Shown piece by piece: positions 1 to 9,581 of a stretch of DNA of 64,000 nucleotides (positions within the stretch are counted from its first letter, which is position 1; each line of letters begins with the position of its first letter). The stretch covers positions 1 to 64,000 of the forward strand of contig JBCCRM010000017.1 in the NCBI GenBank assembly GCA_039513195.1, read 5' to 3'. The notes under the pieces are model-generated. The model was not told the DNA's origin, ran no database searches, and was given only the letters and a program-made list of their open reading frames with translations. This stretch comes from Thermohalobaculum sp039513195. Lineage in GTDB: Bacteria; Pseudomonadota; Alphaproteobacteria; Rhodobacterales; Rhodobacteraceae. The position numbers and the translations under genes are program-made.

Positions 1-3000
1 GCCATGGATTTCGAACACGCGGTCTGACCAAAACAGCGTCCCGGTCGCCAAATCCAGCGACCAGTACCCGACCTTGGCGATGTCTTGAGCAAGCCGCATC
101 TGCGCGTTCTGGCGCTGCAACCGCCGGGCTTCTTCCAGTCGCTCGGTGATGTCCTGCCCCGTCGCATAGACGGTAGACTCGCCCGTTTCGGTGTCCGGAT
201 AGCGAACGCGTTGGATCTGCAGGTGGCGGCTGGGCTTGCCGTCCTTCGACTGCGCAGTGAAAACCGTGAGGGTGCTGTCCTCGCCGCTCTCCAGAAAGCG
301 ATGGTCCGCATCCATGATCGCGCGCTCGTCTTCGGGGGATGCGATCTCTATCAGGTTCCGCCCTGTCGCCGACTTTGGTGTGGTACCGAACAACTCCGCC
401 GATTTCCGGCTGATCCGCAGGATGTTGCCGTTACGATCCCTATGCATCACGTAGAGTGCCGAATTGTCGAGAAGATGCTGCAACTCCGCCGCCAGCCGCG
501 CCGCCGCCGGCGTTTCCATGAACACCAGCGTGACACCCTTCAACTGGCCCTTATCGTTCGAGAACGGAGCGCAGCGCAGCGTATAGGCGGTGGAACCGCT
601 GAGGAAGTCGCGTATCAGGACTTGGCCCAGCCGCAGAGCTTTGAAGCAGAGCTCCGGCAGCTTTGGGAAACCGTCCGGCAAGGCACATTGGCTGAGATGC
701 GGGCGGCTGTTCGGCAGCGAGATGTTGAACATCTCGATTGCCGATTTGCTCGCTTGGGCAACCTGAAAGGCGCTGTCCACCACCAGGATCGGCGTGGCCA
801 CGTTGTCGAGGATCGATTGCAGTTCCTCGGTCAGACCTGTCAGCTCACCGGTATTGACCTGCAGCTCTTCATTGACCGTGACTAATTCTTCGTTTGTCGA
901 TTGCAGCTCCTCGTTAGAGGTCTCCAACTCCTCGTTGGTGGCCTGGAGTTCCTCGTTTGTCGATTGCAGCTCCTCATTGACCGCTTGCAATTCCTCGTTC
1001 GACGTTTCCAGCTCTTCGACCGTTTGCTGCAACGCCTCCCGCGTCGTTTCAATCTCGTGCTCGAGCGACTTTATGTGCTGGGCTGAGGCTGCATCCCCCG
1101 AAACCGCGGTGGCGTCGGGGGTCCTCGCCTCTTCCTGCCAGCGGGAGAAGACCAAGACGGCGAGCCCTTCCTCCAGATGCTGGGAGACGATGGGCAGGGC
1201 TTCAAGCCGGACGGCTTCCCCCTCCTTGCTGAAATTGCGGTGCACGAGGCCGCGGCGGCGCTCACGGTGCTTGATGGCGAGGGTCACCAGGGTCCGCGCC
1301 TCATGCGACAGCTCGGGCCGGATCATATTGATCGAGAATTGCAGCCGCGTACCCTCGGTAAGCGTTATGAATGCCCCGAGATCTCCATACACGCGAAGGA
1401 TTTGTAGATCGCTCGACACCAGCAGCGCATCGGGGCCGACCGTCCGCGCGAAGGCGTCGAACATCGCACGTTCGGTGGCCATTTCCTTGCCGATAGCGCT
1501 GTCGGGCTGGTGTGACTGCAATGGCGCGCGGCGAGAAAAGCTAACCAAGTCGCCATAGCTCGCGGGCTCGTCCTTGCTCGAAAGCAGCCGCTTTCGATAG
1601 ATGTGCGCTTTCTTCGAGGCTGGTGTGAACAGCTTCTCGGCGCCGAAGGTTGTCTCTGCGGTACCCAGAAAGAGGATGCCCTGCGGGTTCAGCGCATAAT
1701 GCAGCCGCGCCAGAACCTTGCTTTGCAGCGCGGTGCCGAAATAGATCAACAGGTTGCGGCAGCAGATCAGGTCGACATTCAGAAAGGGCGGATCCTGGCA
1801 AATATTATGATCGGAGAACAGAATGAGATCACGGATCTGTTTGATAACGCGAACGCCCTCATCGTGTTTCGTAAAGTACTGATTCACATAATCACGCGGT
1901 AAGTCGTCGATTGCAGCAACCGAATATTGGCCACGGCGGGCGACCCTCAACGCTTCCCGGTCGATATCGGTCGCGAAGATCTGCACACTGTTGCTGGTCA
2001 CTGTGCTCAGACCGCCCATGCAGTCGACCAACATCATGGCGATGGAGTACACTTCTTCGCCTGTCGCGCAGCCCGCTACCCAAATGCGGATCGTTCGTTC
2101 GCCGCTGTTTTTCACCAACCGGGACAGGAAGTTTTTGAGCTCGGTGAATTCTTCTGGATCACGAAAGAATCTGGTGACTGAGATCAGTAGATCTTTGAAA
2201 AGCGCGTCGACCTCGCGTGGGTTTTCGCGACAATATTTCGTGTACTCTTGCTGCCCGGCGATATCGAGCGCGGTCATACGTCGTTCAATACGGCGTTGCA
2301 CGGTTGCGGGCTTGTACTCCCGAAAATCGACACGGGTCCGTGCCAGGAGGATTTGCAAGAGATCGGTGAGCGGGTAGTCGCCGCTCTGCACATATCTGAA
2401 TTGGTCGAAGTCGCGGGGCGTCGCCAAGATCTTCGACAGATGTGTTCCGGTCTCGATCGGCGGCATGACCAAATCGACGCAGCCGGTTTCCACCGAAGCG
2501 ATCGGCATGCCGTCATACTTCGCGGTTTGCTCGTCCTGGGCAATCGTGATGCCGCCCGCGGCCCGGATCGCCTGGACACCGTAGGCGCCGTCCGATCCGG
2601 TGCCGGACAGAACGATCCCCACCGCCCGCTCGCCGAGCCCTTCGGCGAGGCTGATGAAGAACCGGTCCACCGACGGCTTCGGGGCCGCGGCCTCCTGGCT
2701 CGGCACCTGGAGAACGAGCTTCCCGCTGCGAAAAACCACATCGTTGTTGGGCGGGGTCACGTAGATGACATTCGCTTCTGGCGCCGTTGCGTCCGATAAC
2801 TCGACGACTGTGAGATGGGTTTCGCGGTCGATCAGCGTGGTCAGCAGGCTCTTATGCTGCGGCGACATGTGTTGGACCACCACATAGCTCGCGCGGATTT
2901 CCTGCGGTAAGTTCTTCGCAAGTTCCCTGATCGCCTCTAGGCCCCCGGCCGAAGCGCCAATCCCAACGACGTAAAGGTCTTTCGCCAATGCGTTCGGGGC

Positions 3001-3036
3001 GACCACAGGAAGCTCCGACTCAGATGCATCCTGCAT
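1..3036 (-). CDS. CheB-CheR-PAS hybrid sensory protein (3' end beyond window)
   Basis: The frame is open from an ATG at 3036, preceded by a strong GGGAGGAA ribosome site, to the left edge, giving 1012 codons without a stop. The order is as follows. Residues 1-195 are a CheB-type methylesterase domain (GASAGG nucleophile loop near residue 24, QHMSPQH, SGTGSDGA). Residues about 215-480 are a CheR-type SAM methyltransferase (QRRIERRM, AGCATGEE, CCRNLLIYF). Residues about 655-745 are a coiled coil built from repeated NEELQ units. PAS folds follow, the last beginning near residue 985 (GYWSLDLATG). There is no receiver domain before CheB, unlike classical CheB. In relatives the PAS domains usually lead to a histidine kinase, which would lie outside the window. 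The protein probably adjusts chemoreceptor methylation or links it to a phosphorelay; a chemoreceptor gene lies directly upstream on the same strand. Confidence 0.9.
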   Translation of the reverse strand, partial: MQDASESELPVVAPNALAKDLYVVGIGASAGGLEAIRELAKNLPQEIRASYVVVQHMSPQHKSLLTTLIDRETHLTVVELSDATAPEANVIYVTPPNNDVVFRSGKLVLQVPSQEAAAPKPSVDRFFISLAEGLGERAVGIVLSGTGSDGAYGVQAIRAAGGITIAQDEQTAKYDGMPIASVETGCVDLVMPPIETGTHLSKILATPRDFDQFRYVQSGDYPLTDLLQILLARTRVDFREYKPATVQRRIERRMTALDIAGQQEYTKYCRENPREVDALFKDLLISVTRFFRDPEEFTELKNFLSRLVKNSGERTIRIWVAGCATGEEVYSIAMMLVDCMGGLSTVTSNSVQIFATDIDREALRVARRGQYSVAAIDDLPRDYVNQYFTKHDEGVRVIKQIRDLILFSDHNICQDPPFLNVDLICCRNLLIYFGTALQSKVLARLHYALNPQGILFLGTAETTFGAEKLFTPASKKAHIYRKRLLSSKDEPASYGDLVSFSRRAPLQSHQPDSAIGKEMATERAMFDAFARTVGPDALLVSSDLQILRVYGDLGAFITLTEGTRLQFSINMIRPELSHEARTLVTLAIKHRERRRGLVHRNFSKEGEAVRLEALPIVSQHLEEGLAVLVFSRWQEEARTPDATAVSGDAASAQHIKSLEHEIETTREALQQTVEELETSNEELQAVNEELQSTNEELQATNEELETSNEELQSTNEELVTVNEELQVNTGELTGLTEELQSILDNVATPILVVDSAFQVAQASKSAIEMFNISLPNSRPHLSQCALPDGFPKLPELCFKALRLGQVLIRDFLSGSTAYTLRCAPFSNDKGQLKGVTLVFMETPAAARLAAELQHLLDNSALYVMHRDRNGNILRISRKSAELFGTTPKSATGRNLIEIASPEDERAIMDADHRFLESGEDSTLTVFTAQSKDGKPSRHLQIQRVRYPDTETGESTVYATGQDITERLEEARRLQRQNAQMRLAQDIAKVGYWSLDLATGTLFWSDRVFEIHG

Positions 3037-3248
3037 CGAGTTCCTCCCAATCAGAGCCGCTCCCACCGGGGATCGGGTGCCGGAAAAGGTCGTGGCGGTC
3101 AAGGAAGCTTGACTCTATTTACGGCACGGTTCCGCAAAATGGAAAAGCCATCCGCCGCTGCGACCGGCCTCGCTGATGCGCCGAGGTCGTGCGCAACACA
3201 GTTTCCAAGGAACGCCGCGAAAAGGCCGGGCGGCTATCCCGGACCATC

Positions 3249-5834
3249 TCAGCCGGCTTTCGCCAGGCCCTGCGAGGCGATTTTGAAGCAGCCCACGGAT
3301 TCGCTCAGTCGCTCGGCCTGCTGCAGCAGCACTTCCGCATCCGATGCGTTCGTAGACGCGGTGCTGGCATTCTCTGCGGTCAGGCTCTCGACCTGATGGA
3401 CAGTCTCGCCGACTTCGCGAACCCGGACGGATTGCGTCCCCATGGCTGCGTTGATGTCGGTCACGGTTTCGAACAGACCGTCGACCGAACGCTCGATCTC
3501 GACGAGCGCCTGGTCCGTACGCTCCATCAGAGCGACACCATCGGCGACATGGGTCCCGCTATCGGCGATCAAGCCGCGGATTTCCTGCGCCGCATCCGCC
3601 GATTGCTTGGCGAGTTCGCCGACCTCGCTGGCCACGACGGCAAAGCCGCGCCCTGCCTCGCCGGCCCGCGCAGCCTCCACAGCGGCGTTGAGCGCGAGAA
3701 GATTGGTCTGTCCTGCGATCGCGTCGATCAAGGACACGATGTCGACGATCTTTGCAGAACTCTCCTCGATCCGGCGCATCGCCTGGCGGGTTTCGTCAAG
3801 CACTTTGCGCCCATTGCCGGCGCTGTTCGTGGCGGTGCCGGCAAGACCGGAGGCGTCTTGCGCCTTCGCCGCAACGGATCCCAGCGACGCGACCACCGTG
3901 GTCATCTCTTGGGTGACCCGGTGCAGCGTCTTTGCCTGGCTCGCCGCCCGCCCCGCCAAATCGTGGCCGTCGCCGACGATCCTCGCGCTCTTAGACTTCA
4001 CCTCGGCCGCGGCGTCGGCGGTCGAGGCAACCATATCGACCAAAGCCGCCAAGCTAGCATTCAAGGACTGGCGCGTGCCTTCTAGGTCGCCCGTAAAGGA
4101 TATGTCGACCGTCTCGGTCAGGTCGCCCTGCGCCATCGCTGTCGTGCATCGATTGAGCGCGGCGGTGAAGGTGCCGATGGCGTCCAGCAACTGGTTCATG
4201 CTCCGCGCGACCATCGACGTGAAGCCCATGTCGTCCATGCCTTGAATGCGCCGGTCGAAGCGGCCCAGTTCCGCGGCCTCCATCACCACAAGCATCTCGG
4301 CTTCGAGCAGTTTTATCTCGGTGACGTCCTCGATCTGAATCGCCGTGCCGATCTCGCGCCCCGAGGCGTCCCGCACACCGTTGACCCGTGCTTCCAGAAA
4401 CGCACCCGGCGCAACGATGATTGCGGCATCCTCGCCCCGCGACTTCTCGACCAGACGGTCTTGCTCCCGTGCGATGGTCAGTTCTTGAAGCAATTCTTCC
4501 GCATCCCGACGGCCATCCGACCGAAGCGGTGCCAGTTCCTCCATCGCCTCCTGCCGCCGGTTCGCCATCTCGGCGAACGCAGCATTTTCGAAGATGCTGA
4601 TCTTTTGGCTGTCGAGGATAAGGAAGGGCGAGGCCGCCTCGTCGATTGCGGCGCGGACCCGCGCGGCCTCCGCCCCTTTGCTACTGATCTGGCTCAGCGA
4701 CCGGGCGATTTCACCGATTTCGTCCTTGCGTTCGGTTGCTGGGACCGTGATTCCCTCCTCAGCCTTTTCGATCCGCAAGATCGCGGTTCGCAGCGCACGA
4801 AGCGCTGCGATCATGCCTGAGATGTAGCGAAAGCTGAGGCCCATCCCGACGCCCAGCATCGCCACGGCGGCGACGAGAACGGTGAGAGCCCAGGTCTTGG
4901 CATCTTCGGCCGCCCCCAACGCGCCGCTTCTGATGAACGCTGCCATGGTTTGTTCGAGCGTTCGCAACTCGTCCAGATAGGCGGTAGACGCGTCGAACCA
5001 TTCCGGGCCCGTCACACCGTCGACCTCTCCGGTGGCAATGCTCTTCCGCGCCAGCGACCGCAGGTCTGCCAGTCGTGTGACAGCCGGGTTGTTCAGGGCC
5101 GCTGTCAGGGCCGCGCGCTCCTGCTCGTTGGCGAGGGCATCGACCCGGTCAAGCAAGAGCTTTTGACGCTCCCGCAAGCTGCTGAACCAGGCGTGAGTAT
5201 CGATGTCGAACGCACCGCGGCCAAAGCCGACTGCGCCCGCTGCGCGTTCCAGCCCCGCGAGTTCCTTCGCGAGAAGGATATTGGCGTAGAGCATGTTTTG
5301 TCGGGCCAGGTCGCTGTAGGCGCCCGTCAACATCGGATCGTCAGCCATCGACAAGAGGTCATTGATGGCCCCGGTATAGAAGCGGGCCAGGTCCGGCACG
5401 GTCACGGTGAAGGCGTCGACACCGCCGCGCATGGCGCCCAGCTCTTCAAGAGCGTTTGCCAAACGCTCATGTCGCCTGGTTGCGCGGCCCGGTTCGTCGC
5501 CGACTTCGGCTAATGCTTGGTTCGGAACGAGCCGTTCGCGCAGCGCCGTCAGGACTGCGTCGGTCTCCGTGCGTTGTTTCAACAACCTGTCGCGAAAGGC
5601 CTGCTGCCTCGAGCCCACATATCCGGCGGAGAGGCCCCGTTCCTTCTGCAGTTCATAGGCGAGATTGCTCGCATCGGCGGCGCGCCCAACGGCCTCGCTA
5701 ATCCCACTGCTCCGCAATCGCTCGTCGTTCGCGTCGAGGATCATCGTGGCGGCCAGCAAGGCAAGACCGACCATTGGGGCGAACATGGCAACATAAATTG
5801 GGAGGGCGCTGCGAAAGTCTCGGCTCGGTGCCAT
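3249..5834 (-). CDS. Methyl-accepting chemotaxis protein with nitrate/nitrite-sensing (NIT) domain
   Basis: This is an 861-residue transmembrane chemoreceptor. A membrane helix spans about residues 13-33. The periplasmic part, to about residue 310, carries the QKERGLSAGY signature of NIT-type sensor domains. A second helix (about 315-335) leads into HAMP (about 335-390), then a PAS-like stretch (about 395-500). The cytoplasmic signalling domain carries the conserved hairpin tip (AGQTNLLALNAAVEAARAG). The ligand may be nitrate or nitrite by family precedent, but this is not shown here. The gene is on the same strand as, and about 210 bp upstream of, the CheB-CheR hybrid, so the two may act together. 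I see no terminal pentapeptide for docking of methylation enzymes. Confidence 0.9.
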   Translation of the reverse strand: MAPSRDFRSALPIYVAMFAPMVGLALLAATMILDANDERLRSSGISEAVGRAADASNLAYELQKERGLSAGYVGSRQQAFRDRLLKQRTETDAVLTALRERLVPNQALAEVGDEPGRATRRHERLANALEELGAMRGGVDAFTVTVPDLARFYTGAINDLLSMADDPMLTGAYSDLARQNMLYANILLAKELAGLERAAGAVGFGRGAFDIDTHAWFSSLRERQKLLLDRVDALANEQERAALTAALNNPAVTRLADLRSLARKSIATGEVDGVTGPEWFDASTAYLDELRTLEQTMAAFIRSGALGAAEDAKTWALTVLVAAVAMLGVGMGLSFRYISGMIAALRALRTAILRIEKAEEGITVPATERKDEIGEIARSLSQISSKGAEAARVRAAIDEAASPFLILDSQKISIFENAAFAEMANRRQEAMEELAPLRSDGRRDAEELLQELTIAREQDRLVEKSRGEDAAIIVAPGAFLEARVNGVRDASGREIGTAIQIEDVTEIKLLEAEMLVVMEAAELGRFDRRIQGMDDMGFTSMVARSMNQLLDAIGTFTAALNRCTTAMAQGDLTETVDISFTGDLEGTRQSLNASLAALVDMVASTADAAAEVKSKSARIVGDGHDLAGRAASQAKTLHRVTQEMTTVVASLGSVAAKAQDASGLAGTATNSAGNGRKVLDETRQAMRRIEESSAKIVDIVSLIDAIAGQTNLLALNAAVEAARAGEAGRGFAVVASEVGELAKQSADAAQEIRGLIADSGTHVADGVALMERTDQALVEIERSVDGLFETVTDINAAMGTQSVRVREVGETVHQVESLTAENASTASTNASDAEVLLQQAERLSESVGCFKIASQGLAKAG

Positions 5835-5948
5835 AACCGTTCTCCGGTAAGAATGCAGGAGCCAGGGATAGGGGATCGGGCTTAACGGGATCTTGCACTT
5901 CCGTGGGACCGCCGGCCCGCTTCGCGATGCGGAGGCCTCGTCGGCTTT

Positions 5949-6761
5949 TCAGCCCTTCCAGAGATCGGCGAGATTTAGGCTCGGATGTTCGGCGACATTG
6001 TCGACATCCAAAGGGTGCGGATAGGTTTTCCGCACCGGCCCCGCGGACACCCCGCGGTCGCGCCGAGTGAACGTCAACTCCATGACACGGGGGATTTCGA
6101 TGCCGCTCCGCGACACTGACCCGCAGCAATTGTTCGGGTGGATGTGCACCACCGCATGGTAGCGGCTGAGCTTTTCGACGAAAGCTTCTATGATAGGAAT
6201 TGAAAAAGCATCAAAAGCATTGCTTAGACCATGTAGTTCTAAAATAATTATACGAAATCTCTTCAATAGATTATCAGATACGTCCAATAAGATACCATAT
6301 TCGGCGCCTTCAATATCCATCTGAAGGATCATTTCTTGGCTTTCTGGGACAGCATCACAAAGCTGATCCAGGCGCATAAAGGTTTCGTCGCTGTTCAGTC
6401 CAAGAAACTTTTTATGGAAGGTGAACTTCCGGTGCTCCACCGGTGGTCCATCTACCGATGCGTCTGCCATAATGACATGCATATCACGATTTGCCATATC
6501 CAGATCGAAAGTGATTTCCTCTGAGACACCAGGGGAAATGCAGTAGCGAATACCGTCGAGATCGTCGGGGATCAGATACCCCCCGTCTTCTGCGCCACCG
6601 ATCCTGATCAGCGGATGGTCTGGCTCATGGGCATGCAGCTTTCGGATCAACCGTCGGACACGGTCGGGGTCGCTGCGTTGCGTCAAAAAGACTCTGTCCA
6701 GAAAGACCGCCTCAGCGATCCTCTTGGCCGTCTCCTTGATGGCGTGCAGAAATGCGAACAA
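5949..6761 (-). CDS. FkbM-like SAM-dependent methyltransferase
   Basis: This 270-residue protein has a putative TTG start behind a GGGGAGGGA ribosome site; there is no in-frame ATG near it. The central motif MDIEGAEYGILLD and the following IIILELHGL are typical of the FkbM methyltransferase superfamily, which methylates sugars and other hydroxyl groups in polysaccharides or natural products. The substrate is unknown. The stretch 6180-6500 is clearly richer in A/T than the neighbouring genes, with codons such as TTA, ATA and AAA. That suggests recent horizontal acquisition. The next feature upstream is a decayed IS110-type transposase, which fits that view. Confidence 0.75.
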   Translation of the reverse strand: MFAFLHAIKETAKRIAEAVFLDRVFLTQRSDPDRVRRLIRKLHAHEPDHPLIRIGGAEDGGYLIPDDLDGIRYCISPGVSEEITFDLDMANRDMHVIMADASVDGPPVEHRKFTFHKKFLGLNSDETFMRLDQLCDAVPESQEMILQMDIEGAEYGILLDVSDNLLKRFRIIILELHGLSNAFDAFSIPIIEAFVEKLSRYHAVVHIHPNNCCGSVSRSGIEIPRVMELTFTRRDRGVSAGPVRKTYPHPLDVDNVAEHPSLNLADLWKG

Positions 6762-6986
6762 CGGTCCCTCCCCACCGAAACCGGCACAGCGTTACAACAT
6801 CCTGGCAGGGTGCGCACCTGTCCTCGCCGCCGATGTCTGCCGCCCAGGGCGGCTCTTGGGCCTGGTCATTGTCAGTCTTTACGGTGTCGTCGGATGGACC
6901 CCTTCGCCTGCCTCGGTCCCGATCAAGATGCCGGGAAGGAGCCACCAAGGAGGGGGCCAGCCCAGAACGCGATCCATGCCGTCGGC

Positions 6987-7267
6987 ACCAAGGCTAGCGC
7001 CGGCGCGCGCTTGGTCGGCCGAACCGTGGCGAAGATTGGCCGAGAGGCAGGTTCATGCCCGCCCGATGGGTGAAGCCGTATCTCCGTCGGCCGGAGAACC
7101 GTCCCGCCGAGGCGTTGAAGCGCCCGCATATGCGCTTATTGTCGATCGAGATCCGCGAGCAACTCGAACGGCAGGCGATGCATTTGGCGCGCGATCCCCT
7201 CGTGGCCCGGTGCGCTGCAGTCCGGAACCAGATCCGTGGGCCGTTTCTCGAGCATCGCGGCCTTTAG
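6987..7267 (+). pseudogene. Decayed IS110-family transposase fragment
   Basis: From 7055 the plus strand encodes MPARWVKPYLRR followed by KRPHMR, and later RNQIRG and FLEHRG. This order matches the N-terminal DEDD-type region of IS110 transposases (VKPY, RPtMR, nQIRG, laE-G). Just upstream, in another frame, KASAGARLVGRTVAKIGRE matches the preceding segment, so at least one frameshift separates the halves. The acidic residues normally found after VKPY (NDAADAEA) are replaced by ENRPAEA, and the frame stops at 7267. Only a fragment of a normal transposase of about 330-400 residues remains. The rest of 6762-7453 shows no convincing gene. Confidence 0.55.
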
Positions 7268-7453
7268 GTTCATATAAGGCGGTACGAGCCTGCCAGGCGT
7301 CATCGCCCAACGAGGGCGGAGCTGGCTCGACGCGTCATGGACACTCGATCTCTCGGTTGGAGGTATCTCCGCTCGCTCGACTACGCCTGCCGAAACTCGC
7401 GACTCAATTGGTATGCCTCGGTCCGACCTGCCTCTCAGGTCGCCGTCATGGTG

Positions 7454-7807
7454 TCACTCCGGCAGGGTCAGGGTGAGCGTCTCGCCGCCCCAACCATGGA
7501 CGCTGTCCCGGGCCTCGACGACCACTTCGGTCACGTCTTCCGGGATCCGCACGCCGGTCAGCGAGCGGGTGAAAGGTTGCTCGTCCACATGGGGGTGCAG
7601 AAGTTCCCGGGTGCCATAGACCGTGCCATCCGGGCCGACCACCCGCCAGGCATCTGCGTAGTGATCCCACCCGGTATCGCCATGGGCAACGGTCACGTCG
7701 AAGCGCCAAGCGGTGCCGGAACGCACCGCCTCCGCCCCGACGACGGCAGCCTCGCCCGCCCAAGCCGCCGGTGCAAGCAGCGCCAAACCGATCCAGAGAA
7801 CGCGCAT
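7454..7807 (-). CDS. Small secreted hypothetical protein
   Basis: The predicted product has 117 residues. The ATG at 7807 follows a good AAAGGAG ribosome site, and the first 18 residues (MRVLWIGLALLAPAAWAG) form a standard Sec signal peptide with an Ala-x-Ala-like cleavage site. The mature part of about 99 residues is rich in beta-type sequence (WRFDVTVAHGDTGWDHYADAW) and looks like a small periplasmic beta-sandwich. I do not recognise a characterised family. The gene is divergent from the yifB-like gene, with about 105 bp between the two starts. Confidence 0.75.
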   Translation of the reverse strand: MRVLWIGLALLAPAAWAGEAAVVGAEAVRSGTAWRFDVTVAHGDTGWDHYADAWRVVGPDGTVYGTRELLHPHVDEQPFTRSLTGVRIPEDVTEVVVEARDSVHGWGGETLTLTLPE

Positions 7808-7912
7808 CGGGTGCTCCTTTCCGTCGATCGCCCCTCGGGCACTTAACGCCGTGTTAACTGAGTCGCCGGCTCCTGGGATCGGAAATTTCGGATTTGCCGC
7901 AAAGGTTACCCG

Positions 7913-9421
7913 ATGCTCAGCCGCACCCACACTGTTGCCTTTCTGGGGGTCGAGGCCCGCTTGGTCGAGGTGCAATGCGCGCTGTCGCCGGGTTTGCCGG
8001 CCTTCACCATCGTGGGTCTGCCGGACAAGGCGGTGTCAGAGAGCCGCGAGCGGGTTCGGAGCGCGCTGACTGCCGCCGGCCTTGCCATGCCCTCGCAGCG
8101 GATCACGGTGAACCTCTCCCCCGCGGATCTGCCAAAGACCGGGTCGCATTTCGATCTCCCGATCGCCCTGGCCCTGATGGGTGCGCTGGGGGCCTTGCCG
8201 GCATCGGAGGTCGATCATTGCGTGGCCATCGGCGAGCTGTCGCTCGACGGCGAGATCCGGGGGGTGCAAGGCGCGCTTCCCGCGGCGTTGGCGGCGGCGG
8301 CGCTCGACAAGACGTTGATCTGCCCGCTCGCTTCCGGGCGGGAAGCGGCGTGGGTCGGTGCCTGCGATATCGTCGCCCCGGATACCCTCATCGCGCTGGT
8401 CAATCACATCACCGGCACGGTGGTGCTTGCGCCACCGCAACCCGGTGCCGTGGCGCATCGACACTCTGCCGCCGATCTGATCGATGTGAAGGGTCAGGAG
8501 GTTTCGCGTCGAGCGATGGAGGTTGCTGCCGCGGGCGGTCATCACATCCTGATGGTGGGAGAGCCGGGCTCGGGCAAGTCGATGCTTGCCTCCCGCCTCA
8601 CCTCGATCATGCCCGCCCTGTCGCCGGAGGAAGCGTTGGAGGTCGCGACGATCTACTCGCTTGCCGGCGAGCCTGGAACGGCGGGCGATGGCAGCATCCT
8701 GCGGGAGCGGCCCTACAGGGCGCCCCACCACTCGGCCACCGAGGCGGCGCTGATCGGCGGCGGCTCTCGGGCGCGGCCTGGCGAGATCTCGCTGGCGCAT
8801 CGCGGTGTGCTGTTCTTGGACGAGCTGGCGGAGTTCAAGCGTCCGGTGCTCGACTCGCTGCGCCAACCTATCGAGACCGGCGAGGTCGTGGTGGCCCGGG
8901 CCGAAACCCATATGCGCTATCCGGCCCGGTTCCTCTTGGTGGCCGCGATGAACCCATGCCGCTGCGGGTATCTGACCGATGCCGGCCGCGCCTGCTCTCG
9001 CGCGCCCCGCTGCGGCAAGGACTATCTTTCTCGCCTCTCCGGCCCGCTGCTCGACCGTTTCGATATCCGGGTCGAGGTGCCGCCGGTCTCCCCGGCCACA
9101 TTGGCCTTGCCCAGCCACGGCGAAAGCTCTGCGAAGGTCGCTCGTCGGGTCGCACGGGCCCGCGCCGTTCAGGCGGACAGGAGTAGCAAGCCGACCCTCA
9201 CCAATGCGGAGCTGGAAGGCGAGATCCTTAGCCGGGTTGCCGCCCCCGACGCGCAAGGACATGACCTGCTGCAGGCGGCGGCCGAAAAGCTCCGACTTTC
9301 CGCGCGCGGCTATGCGCGGGTACTGCGTCTCGCCCGGACCATCGCCGATCTGGACGGGGCAGTCGCCGTCTCGCGCCCCCATATCGCCGAGGCGGTGTCC
9401 TACCGCCGCGCCTTTTGTTGA
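7913..9421 (+). CDS. comM: YifB/ComM-family Mg-chelatase-like AAA+ ATPase
   Basis: This 502-residue protein has the full family layout. The N-terminal ChlI-like domain (about 1-190) starts MLSRTHTVAFLGVEA and contains PAFTIVGLPDKAVSESRERV. The AAA+ core has a Walker A at GEPGSGKS, a Walker B at GVLFLDELAEF, and the cysteine-rich insert MNPCRCGYLTD...CSRAPRC. The C-terminal domain contains RGYARVLRLARTIADL. ComM proteins in other bacteria are hexameric helicases that promote branch migration during natural transformation. A role in recombination here is inferred from the family. Confidence 0.93.
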   Translation: MLSRTHTVAFLGVEARLVEVQCALSPGLPAFTIVGLPDKAVSESRERVRSALTAAGLAMPSQRITVNLSPADLPKTGSHFDLPIALALMGALGALPASEVDHCVAIGELSLDGEIRGVQGALPAALAAAALDKTLICPLASGREAAWVGACDIVAPDTLIALVNHITGTVVLAPPQPGAVAHRHSAADLIDVKGQEVSRRAMEVAAAGGHHILMVGEPGSGKSMLASRLTSIMPALSPEEALEVATIYSLAGEPGTAGDGSILRERPYRAPHHSATEAALIGGGSRARPGEISLAHRGVLFLDELAEFKRPVLDSLRQPIETGEVVVARAETHMRYPARFLLVAAMNPCRCGYLTDAGRACSRAPRCGKDYLSRLSGPLLDRFDIRVEVPPVSPATLALPSHGESSAKVARRVARARAVQADRSSKPTLTNAELEGEILSRVAAPDAQGHDLLQAAAEKLRLSARGYARVLRLARTIADLDGAVAVSRPHIAEAVSYRRAFC

Positions 9422-9581
9422 GGCCGCGCGGGCCACGCCTCTCTCCACTCACAGAAGCGGGAGGCGGCTTGAAATGAGTCCCCTTCTGCATCTGATCCGG
9501 CCGTTTTGAACGCCACCGTCGCGAGTGGAAGAAGCGCTTTTTCAGAGCATTGGGACGATGGGTCCGAAGCGGGGCAAATTC

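Noticed and set aside
85..885. Long plus-strand open frame near the left edge
   Set aside because: It lies antisense to the CheB-CheR-PAS gene, whose minus-strand frame has clear domains and a ribosome site.
840..1030. Tandem repeat-like DNA with recurring AACGAGGA-type units
   Set aside because: It is explained by the NEELQ coiled-coil repeats of the hybrid protein rather than by a satellite or CRISPR.
8036..9448. 470-codon minus-strand frame
   Set aside because: It is the complement of the YifB/ComM gene and has arginine/glycine-rich, motif-free sequence.
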